A DNA stretch of 64,000 nucleotides, from assembly GCF_037104765.1 (NCBI RefSeq), contig NZ_JBAWSY010000002.1, positions 372,001-436,000 of the forward strand, read 5' to 3'. A program made the translations under genes and the position numbers. Numbering within the stretch: position 1 is the first letter of the stretch; every line of letters starts with the position of its first letter. Below, piece by piece: positions 50,215 to 58,978 of the stretch. The DNA comes from Psychrobacillus mangrovi (lineage in GTDB: Bacteria; Bacillota; Bacilli; Bacillales_A; Planococcaceae). The notes under the pieces were generated by a model. That model was not told the origin of the DNA and ran no database searches. It saw only the letters and a list, made by a program, of their open reading frames with translations.

Positions 50215-51705
50215 TTAATCCATTCTTGGATCAAAAGCATCTCGTAACCCATCACCTAAAAAGTTGAAAGATAATACTAGGCCAATAATAGCAAGCCCTG
50301 GTATTACAGCAAGATACGAATGTGACTCAAGATAGGTACTTCCTATTTTTAAAATATTTCCCCACTCAGGAATATGTGGTTCCACTCCAAGACCAAGGAA
50401 ACTCAAACTACTAGTAGCGATGACGGCTCCTCCAATTGTCAAGGTTGCCTTCACAATCATTGGGGCTAGCGAGTTCGGCACGATTTGTTTAAAAATAATA
50501 GACAAATCAGACGATCCAAGTGCACGCGCAGAATCGACAAATTCATAGTTCGAAACCATTAGTACGTTAGCTCTCATCGTTCGAGCATAGGTCGGAATTG
50601 ATCCGACACTTAATGCCAAAATTAAATTCATTGTGTTTGCCCCAAATGCAGCAATAATAGCAATTGCAAGCAGAATCCCAGGAATTGCGTACAAAATATC
50701 AAGAATACGCATAATGACATTATCTGCACGTTTCGTGTAATATCCTGCTAAAGCTCCTAGAAAACCCCCAATAATCACTGGAATTATTGTCGAAGCAAAT
50801 CCAACAATAAGTGATATTCTTGCACCAAAGACAATTCTAGAAAATAAATCTCGTCCAAAGTTATCTGTACCAAATGGATGCTCTAAGCTAGGTTTTTGGA
50901 GCAATTCTCCATAATTGTTTTCAACAGCCATATCATAATCAAACGTGAATTTACTGCAAACCGATAATGAAAACATAAGAATAATAAAAAACATTCCTAA
51001 TATTGCCGTTGAATTGCGAGTAATTTTGTTCCACATCGTATTCCACTTCATAATTCTAGATTGATCATGACTACGGACTTTTATAATTAAACTAATACCT
51101 AATAATAAGTTAAATATATTTCCCGTTAGGGAAGTAATTATCAGTAGTATGGCAATAGTCATCATCCAAGATGGTGCTGAGTCATCCTGCACATGTTTCG
51201 ACACTAGAACCAGTGTTATGACTTGGAATATCATTATTCCTATCAAAATACCCATTGCCGGTAAAAAGGTGTCTGTTACATATGGTTTAAACAAATTGAG
51301 AGACGAAATAGCTAGAATAAATATTTGTGTAAACAACATATACACAGCAAATGTGTACTCTGGTGTTTTTTTCTTTTTAATTATGTTAAATGCAAATGAA
51401 GCAATAAATATATTTGCACTTAAAATACTAAGAAGTTGAATATAGCCGAGTTTTCTTGTTTTGCTTTGTATCTCACCTGTTTTCAAAAGATCCCTTTTCA
51501 TTTTCCATGCAAGGAAAAGTTGAAAAACAGTAAATACAAAATAAGCAAGAAATACAGTAAAGACAGCACCCTTCAAGGTTCCCTCTTTAAAGTTAATACT
51601 ATTTACTAATAAAAAAAGGGTCACGATAAGAGAAAGAATCCATGCAAAGTTTGCTTGTGTATAATCTCGGGATAACTTCAACGCATGCTTTTGATTTGAA
51701 ATCAC
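50215..51705 (-). CDS. Peptide-type ABC permease (DppC-like) with long extra N-terminal membrane region
   Basis: The protein has 496 residues, about 200 more than usual DppC/OppC. Residues about 1-225 hold six or seven extra hydrophobic segments (for example FAWILSLIVTLFLLVNSI and MTIAILLIITSLTGNIFNLL). The last 265 residues are a normal BPD_transp_1 domain with HPFGTDNFGRDLFSRIVFGAR and the EAA-like loop SARALGSSDLSIIFKQIVPNSL. The N-terminal region does not resemble the ordinary OppC_N domain by eye. It is second in the operon, 19 bp after the DppB-like gene. Confidence 0.87.
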   Translation of the reverse strand: MISNQKHALKLSRDYTQANFAWILSLIVTLFLLVNSINFKEGTLKGAVFTVFLAYFVFTVFQLFLAWKMKRDLLKTGEIQSKTRKLGYIQLLSILSANIFIASFAFNIIKKKKTPEYTFAVYMLFTQIFILAISSLNLFKPYVTDTFLPAMGILIGIMIFQVITLVLVSKHVQDDSAPSWMMTIAILLIITSLTGNIFNLLLGISLIIKVRSHDQSRIMKWNTMWNKITRNSTAILGMFFIILMFSLSVCSKFTFDYDMAVENNYGELLQKPSLEHPFGTDNFGRDLFSRIVFGARISLIVGFASTIIPVIIGGFLGALAGYYTKRADNVIMRILDILYAIPGILLAIAIIAAFGANTMNLILALSVGSIPTYARTMRANVLMVSNYEFVDSARALGSSDLSIIFKQIVPNSLAPMIVKATLTIGGAVIATSSLSFLGLGVEPHIPEWGNILKIGSTYLESHSYLAVIPGLAIIGLVLSFNFLGDGLRDAFDPRMD

Positions 51706-51723
51706 CTTTACACCTACTTCTCT

Positions 51724-53169
51724 TTACAGTTGCTTCATCTTAGATCGAATGCGAGGGTCAAAAAACGCATACAAAATATCGATGAGCACATTTACTAATG
51801 ATATTGTTATGGCAATATAAATTACCCCACCCATAATGGCTGGTATATCCGGAACGAATTGTTTATCTACAATATAACTTCCTAAACCACTAATATTGAA
51901 CACTTTCTCGGTTACTGCTGCCCCGCCGAGCATACCTCCAAACAGTAAACCGATTACTGTAATAATAGGAATCATCGCATTTCCAACTGCATGTTTCCAA
52001 AGTACCTGTCTTTCGTTTAGCCCCTTGGCTTTTGCTGTAATAATATAATCCTCATTAATGATTTCTAGCATGGCGGATCGTGTCATCCTTGCAACGGATG
52101 CCGTCAGACCAGTCCCAAGAACAATCACCGGCATAATGATCGACAACAAATTTTGAGGATTATAAGTAGCAGGTAACCACTGCAATTTTATCGAGAAGTT
52201 CAAAATAAATACTAAACCTTGCCAAAAGTTAGGAATAGATAATCCTATTAAAGCAATAAACATGAATGAATAATCTAAAAACGTATTTTGTCTAGTAGCT
52301 GAGATAATTCCTACCGGTATTGCAATAACAATCGCCATTAACAATGAAAAAATTGCAATTGTTAAGGTAATTGGAAACTTATTAGCTATACTAGTGGCTA
52401 CTTCTTCATTTCCAGTAAATGAAGCTCCTAAATCGAACATAGCTATTCCTTTTAGTGCGTCCCATAATTGAGCCAAGTAAGTCTGATCCAATCCATGCAT
52501 CCGATTGAAAGCGGCTATTTGCTCTTTTGTCGCTGCTTCTCCAAGGAGATTTGCTGCAGGATCAAAAGGAGATAAGTACAGAATAGTAAATACTAGAATG
52601 GATACACCCGCTATAACAAATATACTCATAATTAGTCGTTCAAAGATAAACTTAACAAACGGATTGCTATACAAAACTAGCAATAGATACATAAGTATTC
52701 CGGGTATAAATGAAACAACTAAAAATGACTTTTGATTGAGTAAACTTTGAAAATAGGAAACATAGGTTAGCTTTTTTAATCCATCTTGTTCATACTGCTC
52801 TTCTATCTTTTCAGAGAGTATTTTTGAGTATCTTTCCTCTGTAAGCTTTTCTACTTCTCTTTCCATTTCCTGTTCATTTACTTTTTCACGAAAAAAAGCG
52901 TACTTGCGGACATATTGGTCTGTAAATTCTCTTTTCAGCTCTTCTTTAAGACCAGAACTTTTCAAGGAAGCATTCATTTTTTCATAAATAATAGAATATG
53001 TATCGTTCTTCTTTTTCAATTGGTAATACAAAAAAGTGATAAAATGTAACGGAAATCCTAAAATTATCAACAAGTATTTAAACGGCACTCTCTTCATCAA
53101 TTTACCAAAAACGAATGAAAGATGATTAGAAATACCTGGATTGAACGATAGCTCTTTAATTAAACCCAA
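51724..53169 (-). CDS. Peptide-type ABC permease (DppB-like) with coiled-coil N-terminal extension
   Basis: The protein has 481 residues, against about 310 for typical DppB. Residues about 1-175 are extra: a hydrophobic segment (LLIILGFPLHFITFLYY), a highly charged helical stretch likely to form a coiled coil (FREKVNEQEMEREVEKLTEE...), then another hydrophobic segment. The permease domain follows (about 178-481) with RLIMSIFVIAGVSILVF at its start and the coupling loop AKAKGLNERQVLWKHAVGNAM. The TTG start has AAGGAGG ten bases upstream. First gene of the reverse-strand operon, read from a strong promoter at 53220-53248. Confidence 0.87.
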   Translation of the reverse strand: MGLIKELSFNPGISNHLSFVFGKLMKRVPFKYLLIILGFPLHFITFLYYQLKKKNDTYSIIYEKMNASLKSSGLKEELKREFTDQYVRKYAFFREKVNEQEMEREVEKLTEERYSKILSEKIEEQYEQDGLKKLTYVSYFQSLLNQKSFLVVSFIPGILMYLLLVLYSNPFVKFIFERLIMSIFVIAGVSILVFTILYLSPFDPAANLLGEAATKEQIAAFNRMHGLDQTYLAQLWDALKGIAMFDLGASFTGNEEVATSIANKFPITLTIAIFSLLMAIVIAIPVGIISATRQNTFLDYSFMFIALIGLSIPNFWQGLVFILNFSIKLQWLPATYNPQNLLSIIMPVIVLGTGLTASVARMTRSAMLEIINEDYIITAKAKGLNERQVLWKHAVGNAMIPIITVIGLLFGGMLGGAAVTEKVFNISGLGSYIVDKQFVPDIPAIMGGVIYIAITISLVNVLIDILYAFFDPRIRSKMKQL

Positions 53170-53219
53170 TGAAAATTTACCTCCTTCCCGATATTGTATA
53201 AACCCTAGTGGTATAGTAT

Positions 53220-53248
53220 AGTATAGATTCGAACTTTTATTAAGTCAA
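53220..53248 (-). promoter_or_regulatory. SigA-type promoter for the permease/binding-protein operon
   Basis: On the reverse strand TTGACT and TATACT are separated by exactly 17 bases, about 50 bases before the TTG start. It lies in the divergent region shared with the fused ATPase gene. Confidence 0.8.
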
Positions 53249-53290
53249 TGGCTTTTAATTAATTACATATATAGAATTAGGTAGGTGTTT

Positions 53291-55033
53291 ATGTTGGAGA
53301 CGGTCTTAAAAGTAAAAGATCTACATATCTCGTTTCTAACCAGCGACAAAGAATTTGAAGCTGTACGAGGTGTCAGTTTTGAAGTGAATAAAGGGGAAAC
53401 TTTAGGTATTGTAGGGGAATCTGGTAGTGGAAAAAGTGTAACAGCCCGATCCATCATGAGACTTCTTCCCTCACCCCCTTCCTTGTTGAAAAATGGAGAA
53501 ATTGAGTTCCTCGGTGAAAACCTGGTGAATAAGCCAGAAAAAGATATGGAAAGTATTCGCGGAAGAGATATTAGTATGATTTTCCAAGATCCTATGACCT
53601 CTCTAAATCCTACTATCCGAATTGGAAAGCAAATTGCTGAAAGCCTAATCAAACATCAAAAGTTATCTAAAAAAGAAGCATACAAACAAGCAATTGAACT
53701 ACTTAACCTTGTAGGCATTAAAAATAGCGAAGAACGTTTTAATCAATATCCGCATGAATTTTCTGGGGGTATGCGTCAACGTGTGATGATCGCTATTGCA
53801 CTTGCTTGTCGTCCTAATTTACTAATTGCAGATGAACCTACTACAGCGCTTGATGTAACGATTCAAGCACAAATATTAAATTTGATGAAAGATATGCAGA
53901 CACGTTTTGGAACATCCATTATTTTGATCACCCACGATTTAGGAGTTGTCGCAGGTATGTGTGATCGGGTCGCAGTAATGAAAGATGGGGAAATTGTTGA
54001 AACTGGAACAACAGAGGAAATCTTTGAAAATCCTCAACATGCTTATACCAAGAGATTGCTTAATGCCCTTCCTCGTCTGGATCAAAAGAAAAAACCTAAA
54101 CGCCCCCCTCTTCGCACCATTGGAATAGAAGAAGGAAAACCATTGCTCGATGTTAGATCTCTTAAACAACATTTTAATACTGGAAAAGGCAATGTATTAA
54201 AAGCAGTCGATGATATCAGCTTTTTTATAAAACCAGGCGAAACATTAGGCTTAGTAGGAGAATCGGGATCCGGAAAATCTACAACTGGTCGAGCTATATT
54301 GCGGCTTCACGAACCTACTGATGGTGATGTACTCTACCAGGGTATAGCCATTAATAGATTAAACAAAAATGAATTGAAAACGATGCGTCGTCATATGCAA
54401 ATGATTTTTCAAGATCCCTATTCATCATTAAACCCACGCTTTAAAGTCCTTGATATTATAGGGCAAGCACTTGATATCCATCGGTTGAGTAAAAACAATG
54501 AGGAAAGAAAAAATAGAATAGAAGAATTGCTCATTATGGTTGGATTAAAACCGGAGCATGCAATGCGATATCCACATGAGTTTTCAGGTGGGCAGCGACA
54601 AAGAATTGGAATAGCTCGTGCTCTTGCTGTAGAACCTGATTTTATCGTTTGTGATGAACCATTGTCTGCATTAGATGTTTCTATCCAAGCACAAATAGTT
54701 GAGTTACTAGAAGACCTTCAGCATCGTTTAGGACTTACCTATCTCTTTATTGCCCATGATTTGTCGATGGTCAAGCATATTAGTGATAGAGTAGCAGTCA
54801 TGTATGCTGGAAAAATTGTCGAGTTGGCAGAAAGTGAAGAATTGTATTCTAACCCATTACATCCATACACAAAATCTCTGCTAGAAGCAATTCCCATTCC
54901 TGATCCTAAAATTGAAGCAAAGAAAAAGCGGTCATTAATGGAAGGAAATTGGGAAAAAGATAAGTACCAATTGTCACAATCAGAATTAGTAGAAGTCTCC
55001 AAAGGGCATTGGGTTGCTATACCAAGAAATTAA
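53291..55033 (+). CDS. Fused dipeptide/oligopeptide ABC ATPase (DppD-DppF fusion)
   Basis: The 580-residue protein contains two complete ATPase domains of the peptide-uptake type. Half 1 has GESGSGKSV, FSGGMRQRVMIA and LLIADEPTTALDVTIQ. Half 2 (from about 290) has GESGSGKSTTGRA, FSGGQRQRIGIA and FIVCDEPLSALDVSIQ. Each half ends with the oligopeptide-specific NPQHAYTKRLL / NPLHPYTKSLL tail. Usually these are separate genes. It is divergent from the permease operon at 51724, which it most likely powers. ATG 53291 is favoured over a GTG two codons upstream because AGGTAGG sits at proper distance. A degenerate copy of its 3' end exists at 59275-59452. Confidence 0.92.
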   Translation: MLETVLKVKDLHISFLTSDKEFEAVRGVSFEVNKGETLGIVGESGSGKSVTARSIMRLLPSPPSLLKNGEIEFLGENLVNKPEKDMESIRGRDISMIFQDPMTSLNPTIRIGKQIAESLIKHQKLSKKEAYKQAIELLNLVGIKNSEERFNQYPHEFSGGMRQRVMIAIALACRPNLLIADEPTTALDVTIQAQILNLMKDMQTRFGTSIILITHDLGVVAGMCDRVAVMKDGEIVETGTTEEIFENPQHAYTKRLLNALPRLDQKKKPKRPPLRTIGIEEGKPLLDVRSLKQHFNTGKGNVLKAVDDISFFIKPGETLGLVGESGSGKSTTGRAILRLHEPTDGDVLYQGIAINRLNKNELKTMRRHMQMIFQDPYSSLNPRFKVLDIIGQALDIHRLSKNNEERKNRIEELLIMVGLKPEHAMRYPHEFSGGQRQRIGIARALAVEPDFIVCDEPLSALDVSIQAQIVELLEDLQHRLGLTYLFIAHDLSMVKHISDRVAVMYAGKIVELAESEELYSNPLHPYTKSLLEAIPIPDPKIEAKKKRSLMEGNWEKDKYQLSQSELVEVSKGHWVAIPRN

Positions 55034-55055
55034 GTACATTTTCAGGCAAAAAAAA

Positions 55056-55078
55056 CCGTGGGTTTCCACGGTCTTTAG
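55056..55078 (+). terminator. Weak terminator after the fused ATPase gene
   Basis: ACCGTGG-GTTT-CCACGGT is followed by CTTTAG. The stem is sound but the T run is poor. Confidence 0.55.
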
Positions 55079-55144
55079 TTATCTATTCAATATTTGGCCC
55101 TTTATTACACCCGGTTTAATAATACTGTTGATTTCCATTTTTTC

Positions 55145-55260
55145 AGGCGGTCGCTTTCAGCGAGCAGTCGCTAAGCCTTAGGCCAACAGGATGGTGATCA
55201 TGAAGGCGTTGCCACACGATTTGGCGCTCTTAGCCTTCCTACCTTAACGCTAGCGCAAAG
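55145..55260. repeat. GC-rich palindromic element next to an IS remnant
   Basis: A block rich in G+C with the dyad GGCGGTCGCTTTCAGCGAGC and later GCGCTCTTAGCC...GCTAGCGC, and no coding frame. It ends a few bases before the IS end at 55267. Confidence 0.5.
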
Positions 55261-55266
55261 ATGAAG

Positions 55267-55346
55267 TGGACCCAATAAAATTTAGACAAATATTTTAGGT
55301 TGCTTTAAGACCTGAGTTCGGTACTCTACCGGACTTAGGTCTTTTA
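55267..55346 (-). mobile_element. IS3-family (IS150-like) right-end remnant
   Basis: TGGACCCAATAAAATTTAGA looks like a terminal inverted repeat. Immediately inside it, on the reverse strand, is the last part of an IS3-type OrfB transposase: KDLSPVEYRTQVLKQPKIFV and a stop. The rest of the element is missing. A related remnant lies at 58979. Confidence 0.75.
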
Positions 55347-55378
55347 TATTCTTTCCTCTATTGTAAATATGAGCCATT

Positions 55379-55423
55379 AAAAAACCCCCGTAAATGTTGG
55401 ACTGATGTCTAACATTTACGGGG
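55379..55423 (-). terminator. Terminator after tatA
   Basis: On the reverse strand CCCCGTAAATGTT / AACATTTACGGGG is a perfect 13-bp stem followed by a T run. Confidence 0.9.
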
Positions 55424-55455
55424 CAGATCATTTCTAAAATAGTTGGCTGTTTATA

Positions 55456-55659
55456 TTAGATTTTCTTTTTAGCTTCAGTTTCTTTATCGTCTAATTTAAA
55501 TTCATCTGCTACATCGTCCACGATATCTTTCGTTGAGTTTTTGAATTCTTTTAACGTTTGTCCAACTGCTCTACCTAATTGAGGTAACTTTTTTGGACCG
55601 AACACGATTAAAGCAATTATTAAAATAATGATTAAACCTGGTACACCGATATTTGGCAT
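55456..55659 (-). CDS. tatA: Sec-independent protein translocase subunit TatA
   Basis: The 67-residue protein has one N-terminal membrane helix (about 5-20, GVPGLIIILIIALIVFG), the hinge FGPKKLPQLGRAVG, an amphipathic helix and a charged tail. This is the standard TatA/E architecture of Bacillales. No tatC is adjacent in the window. The gene is divergent from the cluster encoding a protein with an RR motif (56393), its probable cargo. Confidence 0.93.
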   Translation of the reverse strand: MPNIGVPGLIIILIIALIVFGPKKLPQLGRAVGQTLKEFKNSTKDIVDDVADEFKLDDKETEAKKKI

Positions 55660-56060
55660 GGTGTTTCCTCCTCATAACTGTCTATATATTAATCATGTGG
55701 CTTTACTCAATAGTTGTTTTTCTTAAAAAATATTGGTTGTCTTGTATCAATTACACATTATACTCCTTCGTTTCAATTTGTAAATAAATAGATGCGGAAA
55801 ATCTCTAGGCGATAAAATATTTAAATTAGACCCTTTAGAAGGAATTGATTTGTACTTGAATAGTATTTTTGATACAAAGCCCGACTTTTTGCATATAAAC
55901 CTCACTATCCAATTTTCAGAATTAAAAAACTTCGACAAAATGTGACCAAAGTATGAAAAATTATAGTAGAATAAGTATGGTTGTTTTGAATCTATATTTT
56001 TAAATAATAATTATAGTTAATACTTTTTATTAACTAGAAAAACAGGAGAGGAGATTCCAT
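55660..56060. other. Gene-free region upstream of the dehydrogenase cluster, with a possible coding relic
   Basis: No complete gene is supported in these 400 bp. On the forward strand, about 55780-55943 reads through in one frame as ...GDKIFKLDPLEGIDLYLNSI... to a TGA, with protein-like composition but no start codon or ribosome binding site. It may be a gene relic. The remainder should contain the divergent promoters of tatA and the 56061 operon. Confidence 0.35.
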
Positions 56061-56318
56061 TTGTCTCAATACAATTTAGAAGAACTTAAAATCTTAAACC
56101 AAGTTCTTTTTGCGTTATTTATCGTCGCAGATTTTGCACTACTTCTTTTTTTAAAAAATAATGCATTTCCCTGGTTTGCATTATTAGGTGCAGGTATTGG
56201 TCTAGCTATTATAGTTCTTTGCTGGACTGGCACAAAACATCTGTACTTTATCGCTTCTTTATTGGTTTGTACTATCTTATTCTCATTAGTTTACAACTGG
56301 CATACCATTGTTCATTAA
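56061..56318 (+). CDS. Small membrane protein, 85 residues, in the dehydrogenase cluster
   Basis: The TTG start has GGAGAGGAG upstream. The product is three hydrophobic segments (VLFALFIVADFALLLFL, WFALLGAGIGLAIIVLCW and YFIASLLVCTILFSLVYNW) with short ends. The family is not recognised. It precedes the Tat-exported subunit gene by 74 bp and could be a membrane anchor or quinone-side partner for the dehydrogenase, which otherwise lacks a visible membrane or cytochrome subunit. That role is inference from position only. Confidence 0.7.
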   Translation: MSQYNLEELKILNQVLFALFIVADFALLLFLKNNAFPWFALLGAGIGLAIIVLCWTGTKHLYFIASLLVCTILFSLVYNWHTIVH

Positions 56319-56392
56319 TTTCTTTTGCTTGTTATTTACCTAATTAAATAAATAAACTCGATTTTCTACTAATTCATACTGGAGGTTATATT

Positions 56393-57154
56393 ATGTCAGA
56401 ACAGGAAAAAAATGCTCCCCTTTTAGATAAACGTTCTTCTAGACGTACGTTCATTAAAAATTCGGGATTAACAGTTGGTGGGGTTGTTCTAGGTGGTGCA
56501 CTTGGTAGTCTTTTAACGAAAGAAGAAAAAACGACAACTAACGAAACGCAAGATCACTCGACAGGTACTGCTTCAAATGCAAACGTTGCTTTAATGTACT
56601 TTACGCCGGATCAATATCGAATTACGGAAGCAGCAGCAGAAAGAATTTTCCCTGCAGATGAAAACGGTCCTGGAGCGAAAGAATTATTAGTTGCTTATTA
56701 TATTGACCATCAACTATCAGGTGCTTGGGGTATGGGATCAAAAGAATATACATCAGGTCCTTTCTTCCCCGGTGAAGCTACCCAAGGCTATCAAGGTCGT
56801 CAGAATAGACAACAAATTTTTGAAATTGGCTTGAAAGGGATAGAAGATGAAAGTTTAAAAACATATGACAAATCTTTCGTTGAGCTATCAGAAGAAGAAC
56901 AAGATGCAATATTAACAGAATTTGCTGATGGAAAAGTGGAACTTAAAGGAGTATCTTCTGCTCACTTCTTTGGAGTTTTACGTACTGCAACAATTGAAGG
57001 AGCTTATGCTGACCCATTATATGGTGGTAATGCAAATATGGAAGGATGGAAGATGAAAAACTTCCCAGGTCATCAAATGAGCTATTTAGATATCGTTGAA
57101 AAAGAATTTACTAAAATTGAACCAATGGCATTAAATTCTCAACACAAACATTAA
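56393..57154 (+). CDS. Gluconate 2-dehydrogenase subunit 3 family protein with Tat signal
   Basis: The 253-residue protein begins with a twin-arginine signal: SSRRTFIKNSG (Arg17-Arg18), followed by the hydrophobic stretch LTVGGVVLGGALGSLL. After a polar linker comes the subunit-3 domain (about 70-245, FTPDQYRITEAAAERIFPAD ... AHFFGVLRTATIEGAYADPLYGGN). In FAD-dependent gluconate or glucose dehydrogenases this small subunit carries the Tat signal and takes the large flavin subunit with it. The large subunit follows 46 bp downstream, and tatA lies just upstream on the opposite strand. Confidence 0.9.
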   Translation: MSEQEKNAPLLDKRSSRRTFIKNSGLTVGGVVLGGALGSLLTKEEKTTTNETQDHSTGTASNANVALMYFTPDQYRITEAAAERIFPADENGPGAKELLVAYYIDHQLSGAWGMGSKEYTSGPFFPGEATQGYQGRQNRQQIFEIGLKGIEDESLKTYDKSFVELSEEEQDAILTEFADGKVELKGVSSAHFFGVLRTATIEGAYADPLYGGNANMEGWKMKNFPGHQMSYLDIVEKEFTKIEPMALNSQHKH

Positions 57155-57200
57155 TAATATCGTAACCACATAGAGCTTAACGATTGAGGAGGAAATAATA

Positions 57201-58916
57201 ATGGTAACAAAATTACCTAAAGTAGATGTTGTCACAATAGGTGTTGGCTGGTCTGCTGGTATCATCGCAGCTGAGCTAACAAAACAAGGTAAAAAAGTTG
57301 TTGGATTAGAGCGAGGCAAAGATAGAAAAACAGAAGATTATTATATGGCGCATGACGAACTTAGATATGCAGTTCGCCATGAAATGATGCAAGATCTTTC
57401 AAAAGAAACGATTACTTTCCGTAACAACGACAAAATGCGTTCTCTTCCGATGCGATCATATGGTTCGTTCTTACTTGGAGTTGGTGTTGGTGGTTCCGGT
57501 GCACACTGGAACGGTCAAAACTTCCGTTTTCTACCATACGATTTTGAATTACGCTCTAAAACGATTGAAAAATATGGTGCGGATAAAATACCTGCTGACA
57601 TGACTATTCAAGACTGGGGTATTACGTATGATGAGATTGAGCCTTATTATGATCAATACGAAAAAATGGCGGGGATTTCTGGTGAGGACAATCCACTAGG
57701 TGGTAAACGTTCTAACCCATTCCCTACTCCAGCGATGAAAAAAACAGAAGCGATGCGCTTGTTTGATGAAGCAACAAAACGAATGGGTTATCACCCTTAC
57801 GTACAACCGTCTGCCAATCTATCAGAAAACTATACAAACCCAGATGGAATTTCTCGAGCAGCTTGTCAGTATTGCGGATTCTGTGAGCGTTTCGGCTGTG
57901 AATACGGAGCAAAAGCAGAACCTGGTGTAACTGTACTGCCAGTTGCAAAAGCTACGGGTAACTTTGAAATTCGTCCACATTCTGAAGTACGTCGTATCTT
58001 ATATTCAAACGGAAAAGCTACTGGAGTTCTTTACACAGATTTAATTACCGGTGAAGAATTCGAGCAATCTGCGGATGTTGTCGTATTATCAGGATATGTA
58101 TTTACAAACGTTCGTCTTCTTCTATTATCTGGTATTGGAAGACCATATGATCCAAACACAGGTACTGGAGTCATTGGGAAAAACTATGCTTACCAAATTC
58201 GTAAAGGTAGTTCAACAGGATACTTCGATGAGCATAAATTCAACAACTTTCTTGGTTCCGGCGGTTTAGGAATGATAATCGATGATTATAATGGAGATAA
58301 TTTCGACCACTCCGATTTAGATTTTATCCACGGAGGCATGATTATCCTTGGACAAACTGGGCAAAGACCTATCGCAAATAATCAAGTCCCATCAGGCACT
58401 AAGTCTTGGGGTAAAGAATTTAAGGATGCTTCTATAAAATATACAAACGCATCCTTAACTGTCAAAGGTGAAGGCGCTTCTATGGCTTATAAACAACATT
58501 TCCTTGATCTGGATCCTATTTATAAAGATGCATTTGGGGATCCATTAGTTCGAATTACTTTTGACTTCGAAGAACAAGACCGTCAATTGACGAAATACTT
58601 GGCTGATAAGTGTGAAGGAATCCTCAAAGAAATGGGTGCAGATCACATCGATACTAGTAGAGATCTTGGACCATACAATGTGGCTGAATACCAATCTACC
58701 CATAATACTGGTGGTGTAATAATGGGTGCAGATCCTGAAACTTCTGCAGTCAACAATTACTCTCAAATGTGGGATGTAGAAAATCTATTTGTAGTAGGGG
58801 CATCTTCTTTCCCACAAAACGCTGGATACAATCCAACTGGTACAGTAGGTGCATTATCTTACCGTGCAGCTGAAGGTATTCTTAAGTATATGGAAAAAGG
58901 CGGATCACTTATTTAA
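57201..58916 (+). CDS. GMC family dehydrogenase with a Cys cluster (sugar/polyol dehydrogenase large subunit)
   Basis: The 571-residue protein has an FAD-binding start (VDVVTIGVGWSAGIIAAEL), GVGVGGSGAHWNGQNFRF and a GMC-type C-terminus containing STHNTGGVIMG and VVGASSFPQNAGYNPTGTVGALSY, which includes the conserved active-site Asn region. A Cys cluster, C222-x2-C225-x2-C228-x4-C233, lies in the position where FAD-glucose dehydrogenases hold a 3Fe-4S cluster. There is no signal peptide, so export probably relies on the Tat-signal subunit upstream. AGGAGG precedes the ATG. The substrate (gluconate, glucose or another polyol) is not determined. Confidence 0.9.
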   Translation: MVTKLPKVDVVTIGVGWSAGIIAAELTKQGKKVVGLERGKDRKTEDYYMAHDELRYAVRHEMMQDLSKETITFRNNDKMRSLPMRSYGSFLLGVGVGGSGAHWNGQNFRFLPYDFELRSKTIEKYGADKIPADMTIQDWGITYDEIEPYYDQYEKMAGISGEDNPLGGKRSNPFPTPAMKKTEAMRLFDEATKRMGYHPYVQPSANLSENYTNPDGISRAACQYCGFCERFGCEYGAKAEPGVTVLPVAKATGNFEIRPHSEVRRILYSNGKATGVLYTDLITGEEFEQSADVVVLSGYVFTNVRLLLLSGIGRPYDPNTGTGVIGKNYAYQIRKGSSTGYFDEHKFNNFLGSGGLGMIIDDYNGDNFDHSDLDFIHGGMIILGQTGQRPIANNQVPSGTKSWGKEFKDASIKYTNASLTVKGEGASMAYKQHFLDLDPIYKDAFGDPLVRITFDFEEQDRQLTKYLADKCEGILKEMGADHIDTSRDLGPYNVAEYQSTHNTGGVIMGADPETSAVNNYSQMWDVENLFVVGASSFPQNAGYNPTGTVGALSYRAAEGILKYMEKGGSLI

Positions 58917-58978
58917 TTAATCATTACATTTCATAGAATTAGACAACAACAAAAAGCTACTCGCTTCTTTATATATCT

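Noticed and set aside
55747..55938. 63-codon reverse-strand frame downstream of nothing obvious
   Set aside because: No ribosome binding site, odd composition, and it opposes a more protein-like forward frame in the same place.
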